In this document: positions 32,095 through 41,163 of the stretch, piece after piece
Layout of the letters: each line of letters begins with the position of its first letter
Numbering within the stretch: position 1 is the stretch's first letter
NCBI RefSeq assembly: GCF_023277745.1
Contig: NZ_CP086322.1
Location: 1,736,001 to 1,800,000 of the forward strand
Reading direction: 5' to 3'
DNA: 64,000 nucleotides
Source: Streptomyces halobius
Lineage (GTDB): Bacteria > Actinomycetota > Actinomycetes > Streptomycetales > Streptomycetaceae
Notes under the pieces: generated by a model
Told to the model about the DNA's origin: nothing
Database searches by the model: none
What the model saw: the letters and a program-made list of their open reading frames with translations, nothing else
Program-made: the position numbers and the translations under genes

Positions 32095-33485
32095 CGCCGG
32101 CATCGGCCCCGCGCCGTCTCCCCGTTGTCCTGCGCAACCGGGCCTTCGGTGCCGTGTGGGCCGCGCAGATACTCACCCAGGCCGCAGGCCGGATGTTCCA
32201 GGTCGGCGTGGTGTGGTGGCTCGTCGCCCACGCCGTCGGCGGTAGCGGTGACCGCGGCCTCGCCTCCGGGGTGTTCCTCGCGGTGAGTACGCTGCCCGCG
32301 GTGGCGCTCGCCCCGTTGGTGGCCACCGTCATCGCGCGTTGCCGGCACCGTACGGTGCTGGCCTCGGCGGCCGCGGTAGCGGGCCTGGTCGCCGCCGGCA
32401 CCGCCGGATGGGCCTATGTCGCGCCGCCGCCCATGGTCGCCGCCTACGGTGCCGCGCTGCTGCTGGCCGGCTGCCAGGCCCTCTTCGACCCGTGCCTGAC
32501 CACCTCCGTGCCCGAACTCGTCGACGACGCCGACATCGAGGAGGCGACCGGGTTCGAACTCGCCACGCAGTCCGTGGCCGGCCTGGCCGGCGGGCTGCTC
32601 GGGCCGCTCGTCGTGGATGCCTGGGACCTGACGGGCATCGTCTCCGGATGCGCCGGTGCGTACCTCGCCGCCGCCGTGCTGGTGTCCGTCACCCGGTTCC
32701 CCCGGGGTGCCGCGGGCCAGGACGACGCCGCCCCGTCCGAGAGCGCGCTGCCCCGGCGGACGCTGCGTCAGATCCTGGCCGATCACCGGTCCATCCGGCG
32801 GGTGCTGCTCTGCTTCACCGCGGCGAACGTCTTCACCACCGCCGTATACGTGGTCATGCCCCTTTACACCCGGTCCGTGCTGCATGCGCACGGTTCCACC
32901 GTGGCCGCGCTGGAGGCGGCCCTGGGCGTCGGAACCCTGCTCGGTTCGTTCACCGGCGCGCGGCTGCCGGGACCGGCGACCGCCGTCGGCGGGGCCTGCC
33001 TGGCGCTGATGGCCGTGGCCCTCGGGACGCCCGGCCTGGTCGCCGACCGGACCGCGGCCATCGGGGCCCTGGTCGTCGCGGGCTGGTGTGTGGGGGCCAT
33101 CGGGGTGCGGTTCGTCGCGCTGTTCCAGCGGTTGGTTCCGGCCGAGGACAAGCCGGGCTTCTTCGCGATGATGCAGGCGTTGCTCGGCGCGACCTTCCCG
33201 CTGTCCTCGCTCGTCTTCGGCGCGCTCGGCGACCACCTGTCACCGCGGGTCCTGTGCTTGCTGCAGGCCGTCGGACTGGTCCCGGTCGCCGTGGCGCTGT
33301 GGTGGTTCGGCAGGCGTACGGATGCGCTGGCGGAGTCCGCCGGGGCCGCTTCGGCGGCGTCCGGGGTCGATGCCGCTTCGGCGGTGTCCGGGTCCGCCAC
33401 GCCCGCCGGCTCCGCCACCCCAGCCGGTTCGGCCGCCCCCGCCGAATCCGCTGCCGACACTCCGCCGCTGGAAGGAGCCCGATGA
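32091..33485 (+). CDS. MFS transporter
   Basis: Membrane protein of 464 aa with about twelve hydrophobic segments, beginning NRAFGAVWAAQILTQAAGR, a typical MFS drug-exporter (MFS_3/TetA-like) N-terminus. The central loop has FPRGAAGQDD, and a long Ala/Ser/Pro tail (TPAGSATPAGSAAPAES) is cytoplasmic. The ATG overlaps the upstream stop (ATGA at 32091-32094). Position in the operon suggests export of the pathway product or import of its acid precursor; the sequence cannot choose between them. Confidence 0.9.
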   Translation: MTPASAPRRLPVVLRNRAFGAVWAAQILTQAAGRMFQVGVVWWLVAHAVGGSGDRGLASGVFLAVSTLPAVALAPLVATVIARCRHRTVLASAAAVAGLVAAGTAGWAYVAPPPMVAAYGAALLLAGCQALFDPCLTTSVPELVDDADIEEATGFELATQSVAGLAGGLLGPLVVDAWDLTGIVSGCAGAYLAAAVLVSVTRFPRGAAGQDDAAPSESALPRRTLRQILADHRSIRRVLLCFTAANVFTTAVYVVMPLYTRSVLHAHGSTVAALEAALGVGTLLGSFTGARLPGPATAVGGACLALMAVALGTPGLVADRTAAIGALVVAGWCVGAIGVRFVALFQRLVPAEDKPGFFAMMQALLGATFPLSSLVFGALGDHLSPRVLCLLQAVGLVPVAVALWWFGRRTDALAESAGAASAASGVDAASAVSGSATPAGSATPAGSAAPAESAADTPPLEGAR

Positions 33486-34696
33486 CCACCACCATCGTTC
33501 CGGCCGCGCCCCAGGACATCGCCGAACTCCGGCAGTTGTACTTCGAGGTGTACGGCCACGGCTATCCGGTGGCCCTGGGCAGCGACCCGACCGAGATGCA
33601 CCGGCTGATCGCCGACCCGCACTGCCACTGGCTCACCGCACGCCGGCCCGACACCGGCGAACTGGCCGGGTCCGCGGTCGTGCAGACCGACCCGGGCAAC
33701 CGTGTCGGCAAGCTCGTCGGCCTCGCGGTCCACCCCCGTCACCGGCAACACGGGCTGGCGAGCCGGCTGACCGGTGCGGTCACCGCCGAGGCCTTCGCCA
33801 CCGGCGCCCTCGATTCCGTCCACACCACCGTCCGTCTGGTCACTCAGGCCCCTCAGCGCGTCGTCACCCGCAACGGGTACCGGCCCCTCGGTCTGATGCC
33901 CAACGCCGCCGACGTGTCCGGCTGCGAGACCCTGGCCCTGTTCGCCTGCTACGCCGAAGGGGTCCTCGACCGTCGCGAACCGGTCGCCGCCGTACCGCAG
34001 GCGCTGATGCCCCTGCTGGGAGCGGCCGAGGACAGCATCGGGATCTCCTACGCAGGGGTCCTGCCGCTCACCCCCGTGGATACGGAGCCTCCGCCGCCTC
34101 ATCCAGCCGGTGCCACGGCCCCGGAAACCGCCCGGGGCACGCCGTCGGCCGCCCCCTCGGCCCCGCACCCGGAGATCCGCACGGTCATCGAGGTGATCAC
34201 CGCCCCCGGCTTCGTACGCCGACGGTTCCGTGACCTCTTCCCCGACCCGGCGGGCGCCTACGTCCCGCTGCGTACCCCGAACACGGTGCTGACACCGCCG
34301 GACGGCGAGTTCGAGATCTACGCCGACCTCGACCCGGTCGCCGGCAGCTGCGCCCTCGTCGCGGTGCACCCGTGCCCGTCGGCCGCCACGCGCGCCCTCG
34401 ACGCGCTCATGGCGGCCCTCAACCGGGCGGGCGCCGACTATGTCGAGACGCTGGTGCCGTTGTCCGACGCGGCGGGGCTGCAGGCGTTCCTCTCCTCCGG
34501 CTTCGTGCCCAGTGCCTGCTACCCGGCCATGCGCCGGATCGGTGACCGCTTCCACGACTATGTCGTCCTCTCCCGTACCGACCGTCAGATCGACTTCCGG
34601 ACCACCGCCGTCAGCCCGCTGCTCCAGCCGTACCTGGCCGCGTACCTGACCTCCTGGACGTCGACCTATCTGCCCCGTCACGAGGTTGTCCGATGA
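33482..34696 (+). CDS. Tandem GNAT-type acyltransferase
   Basis: Protein of 404 aa. The N-terminal half (about 1-150) is a GNAT fold: QLYFEVYGHGYP, GKLVGLAVHPRHRQHGLASRL, the acetyl-CoA pyrophosphate loop, and VTRNGYRPLGLMPN. A Pro/Ala linker (about 195-225) leads to a second GNAT-like half (PSAATRALDALMAALNRAGADYVE; LQAFLSSGFVPSACYPAM) without an obvious pyrophosphate loop. It overlaps both neighbours by ATGA. It probably N- or O-acylates an intermediate or the final aldehyde-derived amine (inference). The second domain may be inactive and structural. Confidence 0.85.
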   Translation: MTTTIVPAAPQDIAELRQLYFEVYGHGYPVALGSDPTEMHRLIADPHCHWLTARRPDTGELAGSAVVQTDPGNRVGKLVGLAVHPRHRQHGLASRLTGAVTAEAFATGALDSVHTTVRLVTQAPQRVVTRNGYRPLGLMPNAADVSGCETLALFACYAEGVLDRREPVAAVPQALMPLLGAAEDSIGISYAGVLPLTPVDTEPPPPHPAGATAPETARGTPSAAPSAPHPEIRTVIEVITAPGFVRRRFRDLFPDPAGAYVPLRTPNTVLTPPDGEFEIYADLDPVAGSCALVAVHPCPSAATRALDALMAALNRAGADYVETLVPLSDAAGLQAFLSSGFVPSACYPAMRRIGDRFHDYVVLSRTDRQIDFRTTAVSPLLQPYLAAYLTSWTSTYLPRHEVVR

Positions 34697-35859
34697 ACCC
34701 GCATCTCGCCCCCGTCGAGGTCCCCGACCCGGCGGTACTCGCCGCCGTCCAACGCCTGTGCGACCTCGCGTCGCCGTATGCCGCCGGCCCGGAGACGGAC
34801 GCGCTGTTCGCGGCCGCGATGGCCGAAACCAACGCCTGGCATGCGGAACGCTCCCCGCTCTTCCGCTCCCTGCTCGCGGACACTCCCGAGGCCCCGGCCC
34901 CGACCATCGGCGCGCACGTCCGTACCCCGCTGCTGCACGCCAACTTCTTCAAGCGGCACGAAGTGCTCTCCATGGCGCGCGACGAGGTCTTTCTGCATCT
35001 CACCTCGTCCGGCACCACCGGACAGAAGTCGCAGATGTTCTACGACCGTTGGACCATCCGCTCCGCCCAGCGGATGGTGGCCCGCGTCTTCGACCACTAC
35101 GGGTGGATCACGCCCGAGCAGCCCGTCAACTACCTGCTCTACAGCTACGAGCCCGCACCGGAGGTACGGCTGGGCACCTCCTTCACCGACAACTACCTGT
35201 GCGACTTCGCGCCCGCGCAGCACACCACCCACGCCCTGCGGCACACCGGGACCGGCCACGAATTCGACGTGCACGGCTGCATCGCCGCCCTCCGGCGCCA
35301 CGCCGAAGAGGGCCTGCCGGTACGGATCCTGGGTTTCCCGGCATTCCTGCACTTCACCCTGGAGCGCATGCGGACCACCGGCGTCCCGCCACTCCAGCTC
35401 CCGGAGGGCTCGCTGGTCGTCCTCGGCGGCGGCTGGAAGGGCCATGCCGACCGGCAGATCGGCAAGGAGGACTTCTACGACGAGGTGACCCAGCAGCTCG
35501 GCATTCCCCCGGAGCGGATCCGGGACACCTACGGCTCCGTCGAGCACTGCGTGCCGTACATCGAGTGCGCACACCACCGGCTGCATATACCGGTCTGGTC
35601 CCGCGCCGCCGTACGGGACACCCGGACCCTGCGGCCGCTGCCTTACGGCCGGCGCGGCTACCTGCACCTGGTGTCCCCGTACATCACCTCGGTTCCGGCG
35701 CACAGCGTCGTGATGGGTGACCTTGCCTCGCTGCACCCCGGGGACGAGTGCGGCTGTCCCCTGGCCACACCGTGGTTCACGATCCACGGCCGCGCCGGGG
35801 TGAGCCGCAACCGCAGCTGCGCGGTGGCCGCCGCCGAACTCCTGAAGGGAATGTCATGA
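34693..35859 (+). CDS. LuxE-like acyl-protein synthetase
   Basis: Adenylating enzyme of 388 aa, near the length of bacterial LuxE (about 370). The phosphate loop is HLTSSGTTGQKSQMF; GWKGHADRQIGKEDFYDEVT and DTYGSVEHCVPYIEC match LuxE/PaaK conserved regions, and a Cys-rich end (DECGCPLATPW) follows. In luminescent bacteria LuxE forms acyl-AMP, holds the acyl group on a Cys, and hands it to LuxC for reduction. The next gene encodes a LuxC domain, and the overlap ATGA implies coordinated synthesis. No luciferase (LuxA/B) genes are present, so the role is not luminescence. Confidence 0.9.
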   Translation: MNPHLAPVEVPDPAVLAAVQRLCDLASPYAAGPETDALFAAAMAETNAWHAERSPLFRSLLADTPEAPAPTIGAHVRTPLLHANFFKRHEVLSMARDEVFLHLTSSGTTGQKSQMFYDRWTIRSAQRMVARVFDHYGWITPEQPVNYLLYSYEPAPEVRLGTSFTDNYLCDFAPAQHTTHALRHTGTGHEFDVHGCIAALRRHAEEGLPVRILGFPAFLHFTLERMRTTGVPPLQLPEGSLVVLGGGWKGHADRQIGKEDFYDEVTQQLGIPPERIRDTYGSVEHCVPYIECAHHRLHIPVWSRAAVRDTRTLRPLPYGRRGYLHLVSPYITSVPAHSVVMGDLASLHPGDECGCPLATPWFTIHGRAGVSRNRSCAVAAAELLKGMS

Positions 35860-38474
35860 CTTCCGAACCCCACTTCTGGCAGGGCTCGTTCATCGGTGAC
35901 GCCGAGGCGGCCGACCGGCTCGCGGAACTGCCCGGCATCGTCGAACGCGCCCTCGCGGAGCCGCTGTCCACCGAGACGGTGCTGGTGGCCTGCGACACCC
36001 TCAGCCGCGCCCTGCGCGATCCGGACGGTGGCGTGTACGCCCGGCTCATGGACCACGTGACCGATGGTGTCTCGGCCAACCACACGACCGATGACGTCCT
36101 GACCGATGGCTTCTCGACCACTGCCCGCGCGGAAGCCGCGGCCACCCTCGCCGAGCTCGCGGACGCCCTCGCCCGGCCGGCCCTCGAACGCAAGCTGCGA
36201 CGCGAACTCGGCGGGCCGCGTCCCGAACGGTTCACCCGCCCCGACGCGCGCGAGACGGTCTACGAGGCGTGGGCCCCGGTGGGCCTGCTGGTCCACATCG
36301 CCCCCGGCAACGCCGCGACGGTCGCCCCCCTGAGCGTCGTGGAGGGCCTGCTCGCGGGCAATGTGAACGTCCTCAAGACCAGCAGCGCCGACACCGCGCT
36401 CGCCCAGCACCTGCTCGCCGAACTCGCCACCGCGGACCCCACCGGGGCCGTCGGCCGCCGGATCGTCGCACTGCGTTTCCCCTCCAGTCGCCAGGACCTG
36501 ATGCGGTTGCTGTGCGCGCCCGCGGACGCCGTGGCCGTATGGGGCGGTGAGGACGCCGTGCAGGGAGTCGCGGCCCTCATCCCGCCCGGCTGCCGGCTCG
36601 TCGAATGGGGTCACAAGATCTCGTTCGCCTACCTGACCCGCGATGCCTGGACGAACCGGTCCAGCCTCGCCGCGCTCGCCGCCGATGTCTGCCGGGCCGA
36701 GCAGCAGGCGTGCTCCAGCCCGCAGGTCGTCTACCTCGACACCGGGACCGGCGGCGACACCGCGACGGGCCCGGACACCGACGAACTCTTCGCCTTCGCG
36801 GAGCAGTTCGCGGCCGTCCTCGACGAGGTCTCCGCCACGTTCCCCGCCCCATCCCCCGAACCGGAGGCCGACGCGGCCGAGCAGGCGGAGATCACCACCA
36901 CCGAGCTGGTGGCGCGGGCCGAACAGCATCTCGGGCTGACCAAGGTCATCACCGCCGACGACGGGAGCTGGCGCGTCTTCGCCGACGTCCGGCCCGCCCT
37001 CACCGCCTCCCCGCTGCACCGCACCATCTGGATCAAGCCCCTGCCCCGCCAGGAGATCACCGCAACCCTGCGGCCCATGCGCCGCTACCTCCAGACCGCC
37101 TCGGTGGGAGGCGGCCGCGCCGACACCGCCCGGCTCTCCAGGGCGCTCATCACCGCGGGCGTTCAGCGGATCACCCCGCTCGGCGCGATGCTCGACAGCT
37201 ACCACGGCGAACCCCACGACGGCGTCTACGCGCTACAGCGCTACAGCCGCCGGGTCAGCGTGCAGGCCACCGGTGCGGAATTCTCCGCCACCCCGTGCCT
37301 GGACGACCTGATCGCCCCCGACTCGCCGCCCGCCGCACCCAACGTCCCGCTCATGGACAAGGCCGCGGCCCAGGACCAGCTGCGATCCCTCGCCCCCGAA
37401 CACGCCCAGCTCTATTTCCGCAGCGGAGGAACCACCGGCGCCCCCGCCCTGTCGGTCTTCACCTGCGACGACTACGACACCCAGATGCGCGCATCCGCGC
37501 ACGGCCTGCTCGCCGCGGGCTTCGCCCCGGCCCGCGACCGCGCCGCCAACCTCTTCTTCTGCGGGGGCATGTACGGCAGCTTCATCAGCTTCTTCTCCAT
37601 CCTCGAACGTCTGAACGCCACCCAGATCCCGATCGCCGCCGGCCCCGACCACGACGCGATAGCCGAGGCCCTCGTCGCCTATCGGGTCGACACCCTCTTC
37701 GGGATGCCGTCCTACCTGTGGCAGCTGTTCCACACCCAAGAGGAGCGACTGCGCTCCTACGGCGGCATCCGCAAGGTGTTCTACGGCGGGGAGCACTTCA
37801 CCACCGAGCAACGCCGCATCCTCACCGAGAAGTTCGGCGTACGACTCATCCGCTCCGCCGCTTACGGAAGCACCGACCTGGGCCCGCTCGGCTACCAGTG
37901 CACCCACGCCCGTGGAACGGTGCACCACGTCCTGACCGACCTGCACACCCTGGAGATCCTCGACACCCAGGAGGACCGCCCGGTTCCCACAGGACAGCCG
38001 GGTCGGCTGGTCTTCACCACCCGGACCAGAGCCGGCCAGCATCTGGAGCGCTACCAGATCGGCGACCTGGGTCGGGCCGTCGACGGGGTCTGCCCCTGCG
38101 GCAGTCACACCCCGCGCATCGAACTCCTCGGACGGTACGGCGATGTGTTCCGCATGGGCACCTACCACTTCAACTACCGCCGCTTCGCCCAGGTCGCCGA
38201 GGAACATCTCGGCTACCGCGGCGAGTTGCAGCTCGTCCTGACCTCCGACGCCGACCGCGAACACCTGGCCGTCCGGCTTGACGACCGGTACGCACCCGAT
38301 CCGGACGAGGCCCGCACGGCGCTGTTGGCCAACATCCCGGAACTCGGCTCGGCGGCCGGCGCGGAAGCGCTGCTGGCCTGCACGGTCGAGACCGCTGACA
38401 CGCTCACCTTCGAACGCACCCCCACCAGCGGCAAGCTCCGCACCGTCATCGACCGGCGGGCGACGACGGCCTGA
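35856..38474 (+). CDS. LuxC-like acyl-CoA reductase fused to a PaaK-like adenylating domain
   Basis: Two-domain protein of 872 aa. Residues 1-465 are LuxC-type acyl-CoA/acyl-enzyme reductase: PVGLLVHIAPGNAATVAPLS and ALRFPSSRQDLM belong to the NADPH-binding fold, and the nucleophile is Cys286 in AEQQACSSPQVVY (the same number as in Vibrio LuxC). Residues about 500-872 are a PaaK-like adenylate domain with RSGGTTGAPALSVF (522-535), FYGGEHFTTEQRRI, AYGSTDLGPLGYQC and a GDVFRMGTYHFNY lid. ATG at 35856 overlaps the luxE-like stop (the frame is open from 35748, inside that gene). Predicted reaction: activate an acid as acyl-AMP and reduce the thioester to an aldehyde. The fusion would hold activation and reduction in one polypeptide. 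Confidence 0.9.
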   Translation: MTSEPHFWQGSFIGDAEAADRLAELPGIVERALAEPLSTETVLVACDTLSRALRDPDGGVYARLMDHVTDGVSANHTTDDVLTDGFSTTARAEAAATLAELADALARPALERKLRRELGGPRPERFTRPDARETVYEAWAPVGLLVHIAPGNAATVAPLSVVEGLLAGNVNVLKTSSADTALAQHLLAELATADPTGAVGRRIVALRFPSSRQDLMRLLCAPADAVAVWGGEDAVQGVAALIPPGCRLVEWGHKISFAYLTRDAWTNRSSLAALAADVCRAEQQACSSPQVVYLDTGTGGDTATGPDTDELFAFAEQFAAVLDEVSATFPAPSPEPEADAAEQAEITTTELVARAEQHLGLTKVITADDGSWRVFADVRPALTASPLHRTIWIKPLPRQEITATLRPMRRYLQTASVGGGRADTARLSRALITAGVQRITPLGAMLDSYHGEPHDGVYALQRYSRRVSVQATGAEFSATPCLDDLIAPDSPPAAPNVPLMDKAAAQDQLRSLAPEHAQLYFRSGGTTGAPALSVFTCDDYDTQMRASAHGLLAAGFAPARDRAANLFFCGGMYGSFISFFSILERLNATQIPIAAGPDHDAIAEALVAYRVDTLFGMPSYLWQLFHTQEERLRSYGGIRKVFYGGEHFTTEQRRILTEKFGVRLIRSAAYGSTDLGPLGYQCTHARGTVHHVLTDLHTLEILDTQEDRPVPTGQPGRLVFTTRTRAGQHLERYQIGDLGRAVDGVCPCGSHTPRIELLGRYGDVFRMGTYHFNYRRFAQVAEEHLGYRGELQLVLTSDADREHLAVRLDDRYAPDPDEARTALLANIPELGSAAGAEALLACTVETADTLTFERTPTSGKLRTVIDRRATTA

Positions 38475-38707
38475 CGCTCGGACGAGACGAAACGGCATCG
38501 TGGTGGCGGCTGCGGCCTCGCGCCCCGGCCGCCACCACGAACACACCGGCCTGCACACGCACGGGCCACCGAAACCCCACCGAAACCACGGTCACCTGCC
38601 TCCCGGACCGCCGCCCCGGAGCCGCTCGGAGCACGGGCCGTGGCACGGCCACGCAAACGCCCTCGTGGCGCATACCCGGCCGAGGCCGACGGTGAAGCGA
38701 GCGCAGG
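38475..38707. other. Convergent intergenic region
   Basis: 233 bp between the LuxC-PaaK fusion gene and the DUF429 gene. No gene; no clear hairpin noticed. Confidence 0.4.
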
Positions 38708-39397
38708 TCAGTACCAGATCGCGACCGGGCACCCGCCCGCATCGCGCTCGGGCGGATCCGGGAGGGAGCGCGCACGGCCGCGGGCGATGCGGTGGGCCGT
38801 CCACGCGGCAGCGGCCGCGTCCAGCACGTCGTCCGGCGGGGTGCGCCCCGCGTCCCCCAGGTCGTCCGGGAGGACGATTCCGGCCGCGGCGAGGAGCGAG
38901 CGCCGTACCATCTGCCCCGCCCAGCTCTTCTTGCGGGGAAGCGGCGCTGTCCCGCCCGCCAGGGCCCGGAACGACACTTCGGGGTGCACTTCGAAGAACC
39001 GATCGCCCCCGGGCTCCGCCAAGCAGGCGTTCGCCTCACGGAGTTTGGGCGCGAGCCCCCAGGTCTGGCGGCTCAGTCCGGCCCCGGTCAGTTCGCGGCA
39101 CCGGCGCCCCGCGTCGTCGTACTCCTCCTCCTGCCACACCGCGCGCGGCGGCACCCGGAAGACGCTGCCCCTCAGCGGTCCCAGCAGAGCCGCCGCCTCC
39201 GTGTCCGCACGCCGCCATCCGGTGTCGAGGAGCCCCAGCGGCATGTCCACGGCCACGACCGCGACGCTGCCGGCCGCGGCTCCGGGCAGGAGGGAGCGCA
39301 GGGTGGTGACGACCCGTGCCTCCGCGAAGCGGCCGTCGTGGAGCCCGACCGCCAGCCATCCGGCCGGGCACGCGTCGACGCCGAGCACGGTCACCAT
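38708..39397 (-). CDS. DUF429 family protein
   Basis: Protein of 229 aa with an RNase H/actin-like fold: MVTVLGVDACPAGWLAVGL (strand with conserved Asp), VAVDMPLGLLD, then FRVPPRAVW and the LTGAGLSRQTWGL central block. The C-terminus has PPDDVLDAAAAAWTAHRIARG. The conserved Asp and Glu suggest a metal-dependent nuclease-like site, but no activity is established for the family. ATG at 39397; the PCMT remnant ends just before it, so the two were once an overlapping pair. Confidence 0.88.
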   Translation of the reverse strand: MVTVLGVDACPAGWLAVGLHDGRFAEARVVTTLRSLLPGAAAGSVAVVAVDMPLGLLDTGWRRADTEAAALLGPLRGSVFRVPPRAVWQEEEYDDAGRRCRELTGAGLSRQTWGLAPKLREANACLAEPGGDRFFEVHPEVSFRALAGGTAPLPRKKSWAGQMVRRSLLAAAGIVLPDDLGDAGRTPPDDVLDAAAAAWTAHRIARGRARSLPDPPERDAGGCPVAIWY

Positions 39398-39399
39398 GT

Positions 39400-39885
39400 C
39401 AGCCGGCGTCCTCGAACGGGGCCGTCGGGGGGTGGCCCGGGCCGTCGCCGACGACGATCTCGGCGTACCCGATGCCCTGGCCGGCGAGGTTGGCCCGGGC
39501 CTGCTCGATCATGTCCGCCCACCGCTCGACCCCGGCCACGTACGCCGCGGGCCGGCAGCGCGGTCCGGAAGCCGTGACCGCTGCCGGTCTCCAGCACGCG
39601 CTCGTCCCCTATGAGACCGAGCGCGGCGACCCTCATCGCCACGAGGGAAGGCTGCGTCATCACCTGGCCACGGCCGATCAGAATCGGCGCGTCGGCGTAC
39701 GCGTACGCCGACGGGCGGCGGGAGGCCAGGACAAAGGCCGCGCGCGGGGACGCACGGAAAGTGCCCAGCGGGCGCTCGTCCATCACGCCGGAGACGCAGG
39801 CGGCCTCGACCGGATCCTCGGGGCCCCGGATCGAGGCGGGGATCGGACATCCTGACTGCCTCCCTCCCAGGCCATCGTCGGTCAT
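39400..39885 (-). pseudogene. Protein-L-isoaspartate O-methyltransferase-like gene, frameshifted and truncated
   Basis: The enzyme family repairs or forms isoaspartyl/aspartimide bonds using SAM. The N-terminus is intact: RASPRAAFVLASR, ILIGRGQVMTQPSLVA and GDERVLETGSGHGFRTALPA (motif I). The frame then changes near 39545 to YVAGVERWADMIEQARANLA and GYAEIVVGDGPGHPP, and stops at 39400 after TAPFEDAG, where the family needs about 60 more residues including the catalytic C-terminal region. A relative of this family is used in graspetide clusters, but this copy lies 10 kb from tgmAB and on the opposite strand. Confidence 0.85.
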
Positions 39886-40029
39886 GGGCCCTCCCACCAC
39901 CCAGCATCACTCACGAAAACAGCAGGTCAAGGAATTACCTGGGGTCTGCCCATCCGGCCACGCCTACCCGACCCTGGCCACGCCTGCCCGACGCGCGCCG
40001 CCCGATCCGCCGGGGCGAGGCCACGTCCG

Positions 40030-40476
40030 TCATTCCTCCTGGGTGGCCGTCAGGGCCCACCTGATGGTCGGCGTCGAGGCGTCGATCTGTACGGAGAAGG
40101 ACCCTTGCATACCGGCGTCTATCACCTTCGTCGCCTGCCCTGGCGAGTCGGCGGGGCAGTCCACCGTGAACGAGACGGGGCGGGGGTCCACCGCGTTGCC
40201 CGGCACCACCGTCGCCACGACCTTGCCTCCGCCCTCGCACGCCACCGTGACCGCCAGCGGCTTGTTCCCGTCCGCACCCCCCGTCGCGACGCCACCGTCT
40301 CCGGTCCTCTCCTGGACCCACACAAGGCCGTCCGGCCCCGGATGCGGCAGCAGGACGTCGCCCGAGGCGGCCTGTGCGGAGCCGCCCATCACGGCGGCGG
40401 CCAGCCCCGTCACCACGGATACGCCGACTACGCCGACGACCCTACGCGGCATCGATCTCTTCTTCGTCGAGGTCAT
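40030..40476 (-). CDS. Small secreted protein of unknown function
   Basis: Protein of 148 aa. The signal peptide (KKRSMPRRVVGVVGVSVVTG) ends near residue 36 after SAQA. The mature domain is about 110 aa, all-beta in appearance, with a Cys pair (VACEGGGK, VDCPADSPG) likely forming a disulfide. No family recognised. ATG at 40476, and the frame upstream is not coding-like. Confidence 0.75.
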   Translation of the reverse strand: MTSTKKRSMPRRVVGVVGVSVVTGLAAAVMGGSAQAASGDVLLPHPGPDGLVWVQERTGDGGVATGGADGNKPLAVTVACEGGGKVVATVVPGNAVDPRPVSFTVDCPADSPGQATKVIDAGMQGSFSVQIDASTPTIRWALTATQEE

Positions 40477-40845
40477 GCGCGCAGTCTCCAGGCGTCGGAA
40501 GGTGCCCGCCTGAGTACGGATACTCAACTTGCCCGGCTGCCCACGGTTCCAGCGCTCGCCTCCAGGGTGAGGGGAGTTGGTTCCCTGTTGAGCACCTGCG
40601 CTTCGGCGGGCTTCCCGGCGGTGCAGCCGTCGAAGGCCGTCAGCGACCTTGGCGGGCGTCGGCTGTGGCCTCCGCCGGCACCGTTTCGGCCTGGAGGTGC
40701 TCCATCGCGTCCCGGTGGCCACTCGGCCCACCGTCCTGGGCGGAGTTGAGAAAGCGCCATGCGCTCGGGCCCTGGAGCGACGAAGATGCCGCAGAGGAAC
40801 TGATGGTCTGTCCGGCCCAGCCCGCCGCGAAGAAAGTGAACCGCC
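40477..40845. other. Intergenic region, nothing recognised
   Basis: 369 bp divergent gap between the secreted protein (minus) and the small hypothetical gene (plus). No convincing site or ORF. Confidence 0.35.
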
Positions 40846-41163
40846 TTGGGGAACACGCCCGACACCGCCGAGTTCGTCTCCGGCGGTACCCGCCACACCG
40901 TCACCCGTGCCCAGGTCGAAGCCGCCGCCTCACGCCTCACCGCAGCGCACAGTGCGGCCTTCAGCCAGCACCGCGAGTGGTACGCCCTCGTCGGCAGCGG
41001 CCTCCACTACGTCCTTGATCTGATCGCCGAGGCCACCGGCATCAAACCGTCCGACGTCAAGACCGCCCGGCTCGCCCTCGACGCCCTGGGCTTCCCGATC
41101 GTGTGCTGGGCCTGGGGCGATCTTCTCAAGGTAGGCCATTCCGGTCACACCGCATCCACGTGA
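40846..41163 (+). CDS. Small cytoplasmic hypothetical protein
   Basis: Protein of 105 aa from a TTG at 40846. Natural composition, alternating helix: GGTRHTVTRAQVEAAASRL, HSAAFSQHREWYALVGSG and KTARLALDALGFPIVCWAWG. No family recognised. GAAAGTGAACC upstream could serve as ribosome-binding site. It is not coupled to neighbours. Confidence 0.6.
   Translation: MGNTPDTAEFVSGGTRHTVTRAQVEAAASRLTAAHSAAFSQHREWYALVGSGLHYVLDLIAEATGIKPSDVKTARLALDALGFPIVCWAWGDLLKVGHSGHTAST

Noticed and set aside
34693..38474. Bacterial luminescence (lux) operon
   Set aside because: LuxC and LuxE domains are present, but no luciferase LuxA/LuxB, LuxD or LuxG; the associated MFS and GNAT genes argue for a different pathway.
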